Below are positions 35,648 through 45,100 of a DNA stretch of 64,000 nucleotides, in pieces. The stretch lies in IMG/VR virus record IMGVR_UViG_3300042883_000874, positions 1-64,000 of that record; one strand, 5' to 3'. The translations under genes and the position numbers were made by a program. Positions within the stretch are counted from its first letter, which is position 1. Each line of letters opens with the position of its first letter. Source of the DNA: a virus. A model generated the notes under the pieces. The model did no database searches and was not told where the DNA came from. It saw only the letters and a list, made by a program, of their open reading frames with translations.

Positions 35648-37495
35648 ATGGCAAGAGTTAGAATAACTAAAAGAGTACCAAAAGCATTATCAGGACTTGA
35701 AATGAAAATGAGTGCTGGTTTGTATGGTAAAGGTACAAATGGTAATAGCCAATTTAGAAAAAATGGCCACTTAGAAGCTGGAAAAATATCTCAACAACCT
35801 ACAGAAGTAAGAGATACTTTACAACCTGTAGCTAGAGATGGTGCAAACTTAGAAGCTGAAAGAGGTGAAACTGCAATGGTAAACATTGATGGTATTCCTG
35901 CTCATTTTAAAATTGGTGGTAAAAGACATAGTGAAGGTGGTACTCCATTAAACCTTCCTGATAACTCTTTCATCTTTAGTGACACAGCTAAGATGAAGAT
36001 TAAAGATCCTATCATGCTTGCACAATTTGGTATGGTACCAAAGAAGTCTGGATACACTCCAGCTGAGATTGCTAAGAAGTATGATATTAATAAATTTAGA
36101 CAAGTATTAGCTGATCCTAATTCTGAAGATGTTGATAGAAGCACAGCAGAGTTAATGATATCTAACTACAATATGAAGTTAGCTAAACTTGCTTTAGTGC
36201 AAGAATCATCTAAAGGATTTCCTCAAGGTATTCCAGTAGTAGCTATGCCTTATGTAATGGCTAGTGGTATGAATCCTGAAGAACTTTTACAAGTAGATAC
36301 ACAAGGTCAAGAAGAACAATCTGATGAAGATATGGGTGTATCTAGATATGGTGGAGGTTTAATGAGAGCTCAAGTAGGTGCAATTAATAAACCTGCACCA
36401 ACTGGTTCACTTACTGCAGCAACTTCTTATAATACTCCTTTACAAATTAATCAAGCTGATATGGAGTACACAAAAAATGGTGTATTAAATGATCTTGCTG
36501 ATTTTTCTTTAGGTGTATTAGAATTTCCACAAAGAGCTGCAATGTATGCAGGTACAGGAATGTTTGGTGATAAAGCTAGATATGAAATGCCATCAGAAGC
36601 TATTTTAAGAAATTATCCACAAGCATCTCCTGCATTAACTTTTGCTGCAGATTTAATAAGTCCAGGTTTAGTAGCTGGTGTTGTAAAATCAGCTTCAAGA
36701 ATAGGTGTTAAAACTATAGCTTCAGAGATTGCAAGACAAGCTGCTCAAGATGCTGCTAGGCATGTTGCAACAGAAGGTTTTAAAAAAGGAGCTAGTAAAT
36801 TAGTACTTAATAAACAAATGGCTGAAGAACTTTTAAAATCTTCAGGAAGAAAACTTACTGAAAGAAATTTTGCTATAGCTGAAAAAACATATAAGACAGC
36901 AGCTAATAAAGCTGTAGATTTGCTTATTAAAAAACCCATATTAAAAACACAACCAGCTAAACTTATTTCTAAAATAGATCCTGTAGCATTGAAAACTGCA
37001 AGTAAAACATCTGTAAAAGAAACAACAAAAATATTACCTGAAATGGTTGGTGAAAAAGTAACACAAGCTGCTAAATGGACTAATGAAAAAATTAGAAAAA
37101 TTGCACCTGTAGTAGCTGAAAAATTAGAAGATGCTGCAGACTTTACTAGAAAATATTCTCCAACAGTAGCTCCACTAAAAGCTCCTGTTGCAAAACAAAT
37201 ATTGACAAGAACTCAAAAAGATGATGGTTCTGATTTAATGCAAAATGTAGGATATGATAATGTTGCTAGAAAAGAGTTATATACACATTCTAAATATCCA
37301 GGTAAAACATTTTATTTAAATAAAGATATAGGTAGATATATATTAAATGAAGAAGCTAAACCTAAAGATATAAAGATTATTAAAGATAAACCTGCTGCAG
37401 CACCTAGTGCAACAGTAGCTCCTACAGCAACAGTAGCACCTACACAAACTACTACACCTGTTCAAGAAGATTATACACAAACATATAATTATTAA
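35648..37495 (+). CDS. crAss-like structural protein (probable internal virion protein)
   Basis: A 615-residue protein. Residues about 60-215 form a compact conserved-looking domain (ANLEAERGETAMVNIDGIPA, GGKRHSEGGTPLNLPDNSFI) of a type I recognise from crAss-like structural proteins without assigned function. RYGGGLMRAQVG at about 234 repeats the motif of the preceding gene. The second half is Ala/Lys-rich and helical (AARHVATEGFKKGASKLVL), ending in a Thr/Pro/Ala tail with APTATVAPTQTTTP. It may be a cargo or channel-forming protein. Next gene starts five bases after the stop and may once have been part of the same polypeptide. Confidence 0.6.
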   Translation: MARVRITKRVPKALSGLEMKMSAGLYGKGTNGNSQFRKNGHLEAGKISQQPTEVRDTLQPVARDGANLEAERGETAMVNIDGIPAHFKIGGKRHSEGGTPLNLPDNSFIFSDTAKMKIKDPIMLAQFGMVPKKSGYTPAEIAKKYDINKFRQVLADPNSEDVDRSTAELMISNYNMKLAKLALVQESSKGFPQGIPVVAMPYVMASGMNPEELLQVDTQGQEEQSDEDMGVSRYGGGLMRAQVGAINKPAPTGSLTAATSYNTPLQINQADMEYTKNGVLNDLADFSLGVLEFPQRAAMYAGTGMFGDKARYEMPSEAILRNYPQASPALTFAADLISPGLVAGVVKSASRIGVKTIASEIARQAAQDAARHVATEGFKKGASKLVLNKQMAEELLKSSGRKLTERNFAIAEKTYKTAANKAVDLLIKKPILKTQPAKLISKIDPVALKTASKTSVKETTKILPEMVGEKVTQAAKWTNEKIRKIAPVVAEKLEDAADFTRKYSPTVAPLKAPVAKQILTRTQKDDGSDLMQNVGYDNVARKELYTHSKYPGKTFYLNKDIGRYILNEEAKPKDIKIIKDKPAAAPSATVAPTATVAPTQTTTPVQEDYTQTYNY

Positions 37496-37500
37496 TAACT

Positions 37501-38805
37501 ATGGCAAATATAAAACCAGGATGGAATAAAGTAGGTAATGAATTTATTCTTTATGATAATAATCTTGTAGAAAAAAAAAGACGTTCTACTGATCCTAAAT
37601 TAGATCAAGGTGTTGATAAAACTGGAGCTGAAGGAAGACTTGCTAAAGCTGCAGCTGCTACAGGTGATGTTCCTTTATTAATAGAACCTTATGGGTATGG
37701 TAGTAATAAACTTCATCATTCAAAATATGATAAAGCTCAGTGGGAAAAATGGGCTGCAGAAACAGGGTTTAAACCTAAAAGCAGAACAGTAGCTGGTCAA
37801 AATAAAGAGTTTCAAAACTATTTACTTAATGATCCTAAATTTAAAGATAGAGTATTACAAATACATACAGATTTAGGAATGCCTTATGCTAATAGACCTG
37901 ATGATAATTTTCTTGGTGAAAGATGGGATAAGATTATGGAAAAACTTACAGCTCCAGAAGAAGATAAAGTTATTCCTCCTGCTGCTGAAAAACCTAAAGA
38001 TGCAGATAGAAAACCTATTGAACAACATACTCCTATTCCTTATGGTGAAAATCAAAATGCTCCTTGGTGGTTACAAGATACTATTAAAACATTTGGTGCT
38101 GTAGGAGATATGGCTAGACTTAAAAAGTATTTACCTTGGCAAGCTACTCCTCAAGTAAGATTACCAGAAGCAACATTCTATGATCCTACTAGAGAACTTG
38201 CTGCTAATACTGAAATGGCTAACATGGCTATGCAAAATTCTGCAGCATTTACTAATCCACAACAACAAGCTGCTGCTAATACAGTTGCTCAAGGTCAAAT
38301 GGCTAAAGCTGCTGCTGATACAATGGGAAAATATAATAACTTAAATGTTACTTTAGCTAATCAATTATCTCAACAAAATACAGGTATTATGAATCAAGCT
38401 TCTCAAAATAAAGCTAATCTTGATACACAATTATATGATAAATATACAGTAGCTAATCAACAGTTTGATAATTCTAAAGCACAAGCTAGACAAAATATAA
38501 GACAATCTTATATGGATGCTATTACTAATAGAGCTAATACAGCTAACTTAAATACATTGTATCCTCAGTATGCTGTTGATCCTTCTGGTGGAGGTTTTGC
38601 TTATTTTAGACCAGATCCTAATAAGATAGATCCTGCAACTAGATATGATCATTATGATGCTTTACAGAAAAAAGCACAACAGTATTCTAGTGATCCTACA
38701 ATACAAGCTAAGTATTTTAATATTATGTTAAATAAAGGAATTGATCCTAATGATCCTAATGATGAACTTAATCTGATTAATAATAGAGGTTATAGAAACA
38801 GTTAA
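37501..38805 (+). CDS. Internal virion / ejection protein (T7 gp14-like helical layout)
   Basis: 434 residues. The N-terminal half includes a module (about 85-145) with EFQNYLLNDPKFKDRVLQIH and NFLGERWDKIM that resembles peptidoglycan-binding or wall-processing parts of phage virion proteins; this is weak. Residues about 225-350 are Ala, Asn and Gln-rich with repeated N-x-x-N spacing (FTNPQQQAAANTVAQGQM, TQLYDKYTVANQQFDNSKA), the pattern of amphipathic ejection-protein helices such as T7 gp14. It precedes an intergenic promoter and a homing endonuclease gene. The role in DNA ejection is inferred from this pattern and position. Confidence 0.55.
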   Translation: MANIKPGWNKVGNEFILYDNNLVEKKRRSTDPKLDQGVDKTGAEGRLAKAAAATGDVPLLIEPYGYGSNKLHHSKYDKAQWEKWAAETGFKPKSRTVAGQNKEFQNYLLNDPKFKDRVLQIHTDLGMPYANRPDDNFLGERWDKIMEKLTAPEEDKVIPPAAEKPKDADRKPIEQHTPIPYGENQNAPWWLQDTIKTFGAVGDMARLKKYLPWQATPQVRLPEATFYDPTRELAANTEMANMAMQNSAAFTNPQQQAAANTVAQGQMAKAAADTMGKYNNLNVTLANQLSQQNTGIMNQASQNKANLDTQLYDKYTVANQQFDNSKAQARQNIRQSYMDAITNRANTANLNTLYPQYAVDPSGGGFAYFRPDPNKIDPATRYDHYDALQKKAQQYSSDPTIQAKYFNIMLNKGIDPNDPNDELNLINNRGYRNS

Positions 38806-38853
38806 TAAAGCAAATAAACTTTAAAAGTGTATTACAACCTCAAATAAATTTTG

Positions 38854-38861
38854 TATATTTA
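38854..38861 (+). promoter_or_regulatory. Promoter-like box TATATTTA before HNH-AP2 gene
   Basis: Part of the repeated 12-mer TTTTGTATATTT, 24 bases before the ATG at 38885. No clear -33 TTTG. It may drive the homing endonuclease and also the giant cargo genes downstream, which start two bases after the endonuclease stop. Confidence 0.55.
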
Positions 38862-38884
38862 AAACATAATATTTTACTAAAACT

Positions 38885-39376
38885 ATGAAACAATTAATGC
38901 TTACAAAAGGATACTATGCTCTAGTTGATGATGATGATTATTATTGGGTTAGTCAATTTAATTGGTGTGCTATAGAACTTGATGGTCAAGTATATGCTAG
39001 AAGAAGTAAAAAGAAAGGTATATTAAAAAGTAATGAACCTTATGAAATTTATTTACATAGAGTAGTAACTAGATGCACAGATAAAACAAAAGTAATTGAT
39101 CATATAGATCATAATGGGTTAAACTGTCAAAAAGATAATCTTAGAATATGTACACCCAGTGAAAATAAAAGAAATGTTAGAGCTTATACAACTAGTTCAT
39201 CTGTATTTTTAGGTGTAAGTTTTGATAAAATAAGAAATAAATGGGTAGCTCAATTAACACATAATAATAATAAAATTTTAAGTAAAAGATTTACTACAGA
39301 AAAAGAAGCAGCTACTGCTTATGATGCTGCAGCTAAAGTATATCACGGAGAATTTGCAAATTTAAATTTTAAATAA
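38885..39376 (+). CDS. HNH-AP2 homing endonuclease
   Basis: A 163-residue nuclease. Residues about 58-87 carry the HNH core: LHRVV, then VIDHIDHNGLNCQKDNLR, with the conserved His, Asn and His-Asn positions of the HNH_3 type. Residues about 105-162 form an AP2-like DNA-binding domain (FLGVSFDKIRNKWVAQL, AAKVYHGEFANLNF). HNH-AP2 proteins are mobile, free-standing homing endonucleases common in phages. It lies between two virion-protein genes, has its own promoter-like site, and its stop is followed by TATG of the next gene (TAATATG). It is probably a selfish insert. Confidence 0.9.
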   Translation: MKQLMLTKGYYALVDDDDYYWVSQFNWCAIELDGQVYARRSKKKGILKSNEPYEIYLHRVVTRCTDKTKVIDHIDHNGLNCQKDNLRICTPSENKRNVRAYTTSSSVFLGVSFDKIRNKWVAQLTHNNNKILSKRFTTEKEAATAYDAAAKVYHGEFANLNFK

Positions 39377-39377
39377 T

Positions 39378-42155
39378 ATGGCTACCTATCTTCAAAATGT
39401 CACCGACTATATCCCTCAGATACAACCATTCCGCCCAGATTATAACTTTTTGGGCAATGTTTTACAGACAAGACAAACTAAGTATGATGCTTCTAAGAAA
39501 CAAATAAGTGAGTTATATGGCTCCCTATTGAATGGACCATTAAGTAAAGAGACTAATATTAAAAGAAGAGATGAGTTCTTTAAGGTTATTGATAATGATA
39601 TTAAAAGAATATCAGGTTTAGATTTATCCTTACAACAAAATGTTGACCAAGCACAAAATGTATTTAAAGGTTTCTATGATGACAAGTACTTAGTAAGTGA
39701 TATGGTTAAAACTAAAAACCATATGAATGAACTAGAGAAAGGTGAAAATTCTAAATATTGTTATGACCAAGATAAATGTGGTGGTACATATAATGAAACA
39801 TCAATGAGAAAGCTTCAATATAAAATGGAAGAGTTCAAAGCTACTTCTGATGATGAAGCTTTAAATTTTGACATGGGTAGTTATGATGCTTACTATAACT
39901 GGCAAAAAGATGCTGCAAAAAATCTTAAAGATCAAGGTATGACTGTTACTCAAGACAGTGAATCTGGTCATTATATTGTAAGAGACAAAAATGGTGTATT
40001 AGTAGAGAATGCTTTATATAATATGTTTGATCAAATTTATAGTAATGACCCTAGAGTTGCTAATAATTATGATACTAAAGCTTATGTTTTTAGAAAAGAT
40101 TCAGTAAGAGGTTTAATGCCTCAATATAACAATGATGAAAAAGCTGCTGAAAAAGTTTTTATTGAACAAAATATGAACAAGGGTATTAAAGCTTTAAATA
40201 AAGATTTAACTATTGTAAATAACAACCACAACCAATTAAAAGGTAGACAGATTGAACTTGAGCGTAAAAAAGGAGCTTTAACTAGTAGAGAAAAACAAGA
40301 ATTAGAAGTTATTAAACAAAGAAGAGAAGCTGCTACTGTCACTAGAGATAACTTACAATCTAGATTAACTAGTATTCAAACAAACATGGATTCTGGTGAT
40401 ATGAGATCTTTAATCAACAAGTTTGATCAATCAAACTCTGCAGCATTCCAACATGAAGACTTAAGCAAGATGGCTAAGATAATGTCTATGCAAGGTGCAG
40501 AACATACAATAGTTAAAGAAACTGCTGCTTATGACTTAGCTCTTAAAAAAAATCTTGAAAAATATAAAAGTGATTTAAATATTTTTGAAAAAGTTATTCA
40601 AAGCAATATAGATAAAGAATTAGAAAAATATAAAAAAGATCTTGATAAAACAGCAGCTAATGAACAGGCTAATTCAACTACAGAATTATTTCCAGGAGCT
40701 GTTGGATCAAATGTACCTTTAAATTTAACAGAACATCCTGAAGGTGTATATATATTACAAGCTGCTGAAAGTTCTGATGTATTTAAAAAAGCTAATGATG
40801 GTTCTATGAATCTTTTATATACAACTTTTAAAGCTGCTAAAAAAGCTGCTCTTGCTGATCCTACAACAGGTGCTGGAGCCATTGATTATTTAGATAAAAC
40901 TTATGGTAAAGGTAAATGGCAAACTATGGAAACAGCTGAACAAGTTAAAGCTGCTATTAAAGATCAACCTTTACAGTCTTTAAAAAAAACACAAACTTAT
41001 ATAAAAGATAATCCAAACACTAGTTGGGGAAAAGAGGTATTAAAAAGTAATAGTGTTGCATTAGCACAAGTAAATATAGATGCTGCTGCAGGTGTTGCTC
41101 AATTAAATAATTTTAAAAAAGGAATTAAAACTACTGCTGAAAAAGTAGCTAATTCAGTAGATCCTGATTTTAAATTAGCAAAATATTTAGTGAATGAGTA
41201 TGGTGTTTTAGATCATGATGATAAACCAAATGCAAAGTTTATAACTGAATTTTTAAAAACAAGACCTAATGGTAGTAAAGGTGATATTGAAGATGCTTTC
41301 CAAAAAGCTAAGAGTCAGTTTTTATATCATTACAATAGACAACCTAAAATAGGCTTTGACCAAATGATTGATATTACTAAGAATGAAGGTTCTGGTATGA
41401 AGAGTAGTAATTCATTACTTTTTAATAGAGTAGATGCTTCACAAAATCCTGATATAAATAAACAGATATCTAACACATTAAGTCAAGCTTTTGCTAACCC
41501 AGGTAAATACAAAGCTTTAATAGGAGGTCTTGATGCAGAAAATTATGCAAGTAGTAAAGATAGTGATCCAGGAGCTGATGCATTTTTTAGACAGTTTCTT
41601 ATTGACATGAATAAGGCTGATAAAAAAGATGCCAAAAGACCTATTTATAGTGTTGTTGTTAATGGAACTGCTGCTGATGATTTAACTCAAAGTGGTTTTA
41701 CAATAAGACCTTCTCAAGCATATATTCAAGATTATATGACTAAAAATGAAAAAGATCCAGGGTTAGTAAGTCCTGATATTCTTACAAGAGGTATATCATT
41801 ATTTTATGATAACAGTACTATTAAAACAGATATTACTTCTAAATTAAAAGTTAATGCTATGGAGAAAATACTTTTAGAAAAAGGTTCTTATACAGTAAAT
41901 AACTTTTCAGAGACTTCTGGTAGAATAGAAATTGAGTATGATCCTGATACAAAGTTGACAACTATACAACCTTATTATATATCACATGATGGTGATAAAA
42001 TTATAGATCTTAAAGGTAATCCATATATTGTTGATGATATTAAAGCTGTAGATGAAACAGTTAATATATACATTAATGGATTAGCAAATGGTCAAAGAAC
42101 TAATGATTTAGTTGATGAAAGACAAAGATTAATAAATCAAAGTAAAAATAAATAA
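39378..42155 (+). CDS. Giant internal virion (cargo) protein, 925 residues
   Basis: A largely helical, charged protein (coiled-coil-like at about residues 260-330 and 390-425), with no signal peptide or obvious catalytic motif. The N-terminus (MATYLQNVTDYIPQIQPF, LGNVLQTRQTKYDASK) is a type I recognise from the cargo genes of crAss-like phages, which lie just before the RNA polymerase genes. Together with the following genes it forms the likely ejected block. It starts two bases after the homing endonuclease stop, in TAATATG context. Function inside the virion is unknown; a scaffold or channel for cargo is possible. Confidence 0.6.
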   Translation: MATYLQNVTDYIPQIQPFRPDYNFLGNVLQTRQTKYDASKKQISELYGSLLNGPLSKETNIKRRDEFFKVIDNDIKRISGLDLSLQQNVDQAQNVFKGFYDDKYLVSDMVKTKNHMNELEKGENSKYCYDQDKCGGTYNETSMRKLQYKMEEFKATSDDEALNFDMGSYDAYYNWQKDAAKNLKDQGMTVTQDSESGHYIVRDKNGVLVENALYNMFDQIYSNDPRVANNYDTKAYVFRKDSVRGLMPQYNNDEKAAEKVFIEQNMNKGIKALNKDLTIVNNNHNQLKGRQIELERKKGALTSREKQELEVIKQRREAATVTRDNLQSRLTSIQTNMDSGDMRSLINKFDQSNSAAFQHEDLSKMAKIMSMQGAEHTIVKETAAYDLALKKNLEKYKSDLNIFEKVIQSNIDKELEKYKKDLDKTAANEQANSTTELFPGAVGSNVPLNLTEHPEGVYILQAAESSDVFKKANDGSMNLLYTTFKAAKKAALADPTTGAGAIDYLDKTYGKGKWQTMETAEQVKAAIKDQPLQSLKKTQTYIKDNPNTSWGKEVLKSNSVALAQVNIDAAAGVAQLNNFKKGIKTTAEKVANSVDPDFKLAKYLVNEYGVLDHDDKPNAKFITEFLKTRPNGSKGDIEDAFQKAKSQFLYHYNRQPKIGFDQMIDITKNEGSGMKSSNSLLFNRVDASQNPDINKQISNTLSQAFANPGKYKALIGGLDAENYASSKDSDPGADAFFRQFLIDMNKADKKDAKRPIYSVVVNGTAADDLTQSGFTIRPSQAYIQDYMTKNEKDPGLVSPDILTRGISLFYDNSTIKTDITSKLKVNAMEKILLEKGSYTVNNFSETSGRIEIEYDPDTKLTTIQPYYISHDGDKIIDLKGNPYIVDDIKAVDETVNIYINGLANGQRTNDLVDERQRLINQSKNK

Positions 42156-42156
42156 G

Positions 42157-45100
42157 ATGGCAGAAGAATTAGCTAGTCAAGGACAAGAACAAGAACAACT
42201 TGCTCCTCAAGAAAGTGAATTAACTAATGGGGCTCCTGCTTTACAAGCTTTAAATAATTCTGCTGTTGATAGAATAAGACAAATTGAAGAATCTTTAAAT
42301 TTACCAGCTAGACCAAATAGTATTGATGCTTATAAAAATATAGCAGGTAATCCTATAACAGGATCTAATCCTTCAGCAAAAAATTCAAATAGCTCTGTTG
42401 ACTTTTTTACAAGCATGGATAAAGCTTTATCAGCTATGCCTAAAAAAGAAAGTGATATCTATGGAGCAATGAGACCATTTAGTTATAATGGTGATACTGA
42501 TGGAGCTAACTTTGAAAGATACCATTCTTCTGGTGATTTGTATAATAAAATTGGCTTTTCTCCTTATAGAGATAATGAATCTTTATATAATGATAAGATG
42601 ACATTTGGTGATGAGTTTGTAAGAGCTGCATCACAATGGGATAACTTAGTAGGTACAGGTTTTAGATCCGGAATTAGGTCTTGGAGTACTTTATTTACTG
42701 ATCCTTTAGCTCCAGATTTAGAAGGTGCTAGAGAAATGGAAAGAATAATGGCTGTTGGTTCATCTACAAAAGGTGGTATTGGTGGTTTTTTTATAAATAC
42801 TTTTTTAAACTCAGGATATACTATTGGTATTGGTGCAGATTTTTTAGCTGAAGAATTAGCTTTAATGGGATTAACTGCTGCTACTGGTGGACTAATGGGA
42901 GCAACTGGTGCTTCTATGATGGTAGGTAAAGGCTTAAATGCTGTTGAAAATGTTTTTCAAGGAGCTAAAACTGCTTTTGCTGGGTCAAAAAGAATGGAGA
43001 ATCTCCGTGCTATAAACAGTGTTCCTGAAATGAAAAGTCTTTGGACTAAGATGAGTCAAGGAACTAAAAGTGTTGTAAGAGAAACTGCTAATATTTTAAA
43101 TCCTTTAGACCAAACTGTTGATGCATTAAGAGCTACTGACTATGCAAGTAACTATGCTAAGATGACCAAAACTTTTGGAGCTTTTGCTGATGACATGTTG
43201 ATGATGAAAGGAGCTGTTTCTGAAGCTAAGCTTGAAGGTGGGATGGCTAAGATTAATATTACAGAAGATCTTGTTGCAAAATATAGATCTGAAAATGGTA
43301 AAGATCCTGATGGAGCAGAGATGCTAAAGATAGAAAAAATTGCTAATGATAAAGCTTATCAAGTTGCTTTTTGGAACTTACCTGCAATTACTACTAGTAA
43401 TAAGTTAATGTATGCTACAATGCTTGCTCCTTTAAGAAGTGTTATGGGAAGAGAAGGTGCTGTTAAATTAGTAGATGATTACTTGTTTAATGGTAAAACA
43501 TTCTCTGCTGTAGGTGAAGGATTCTTATCTAAAGGTAAAGCTGCATTACAATCTTTTACAAAACCTAAATTTTATGGTCAGTTTGGTATGAATTATCTTA
43601 AAGCAAACTTTGCTGAAGGTATTCAAGAAAACTTACAAGAAGCTATATCTAGTGGAGCTGCTAAACATGCAATGCAATTATATACAGATCCTATTAAAGC
43701 AGGTTATGAAGGTTATATGCCTCATTTTATGCAAGGTCTTGGTGAACAGTTTTCTGCACAAGGAGCTGAAACATTTGCTGGTGGTTTTGCTATGGGTATG
43801 TTTGCTCAACCTGTAATGGCTGCACCTTCTGTTGCTATAAGTAAGCTAGTTAAAGCTTGGGGTACTGAAAATTATGCTGCTGCTGAAAAATTAAACAAAG
43901 AATTTAAAGCTAAAAATGCACAATATTTAAATGACTTTTATGATAAAGCATTAATTACATTAGCTCCTGATATAGACAATTCTATAACAACAGGTAGATT
44001 AGCTGATGATATGTATACAGCTGCTAGAAATGGTAAAAAGAAAGAAGCTATTGATGCTATAGAAAACATTAAAGATAATAAAATACTAGTAGCCCTTCAA
44101 ACTGGTAAATTAGATATTATGATTAACAAAGTTGCTCAATATAAAAACTTAAGTAGAGCTGAAGTTGTTGAAGCATTTGGTAAATATGGTATTAAAGAAC
44201 AAGATGTAGACAGTGCTCTAGGTAAAATAGATGGTATTGTTGCAAGAGCTAATCAACTTAAAAAAGACTATGAAGATGTTGCCGAAAAATATCCTAATCC
44301 ATTTAATCCTAATAAATTTATATTGGGAACTTCTGAAAGAAAAGCTGCAGAAATTGCTTACAAAGCTTGGGAAACTGCTAAGTATAACTTAACATTTGCT
44401 AAAGCTACTTATACTTCTCACAGTAAAAGAGTAGCTGATGTAGCTAATATTTTCTCAAATATTTCTAATGACCTAGCTAAAGCTGATGCTCAAAACTTAA
44501 TGACATTGCTTAACCCTGCAACAACAAAAGGTGAGATCTTAGCACTAAGGCAAGAGCTTTCTGTTCTAGATGATAATGTTCCTGAACAAAAAAAGCTTAA
44601 AGCAGAAAAAACTAAACAGCTAGAAACTATAAATAATTTCTATGAAGCTGTTAAAGCTGTTAAAGAAGCAAAAACTCCTGAAGAAAAAGAAGCTAAAGAT
44701 GAAATAGCTAAGAAAGCTTTTATGGAGCATGTTAAATTCTTAGCTAAAAAGAATGATCATATTGTATTTAATGAAGATATAGAAAAAGCTTATAGTGTAG
44801 TTAAAGATCATATGAGTCTTAAAGATGATATGAAAGGTCTTGCTGAAAGTATTAATGTATTAATGGCTCCTCAAAACTTTTTTAAATTACACACTAGATT
44901 AAATGATGCTTATAGTGAAATTCTTAATAATAAAGAAGGTATTATTGAAGAAAATCAAAAGTTAATTAATAGATTAAACAGTATCAATGGTATATTAAAT
45001 TTAGTTACTGTAGACTCAGGTTTAAATATCCCTAATGAATTAATAGAAAAATATGTTGAAGCTTTAGATAATGATATAGAAATGCCAGTAGCTACATACT

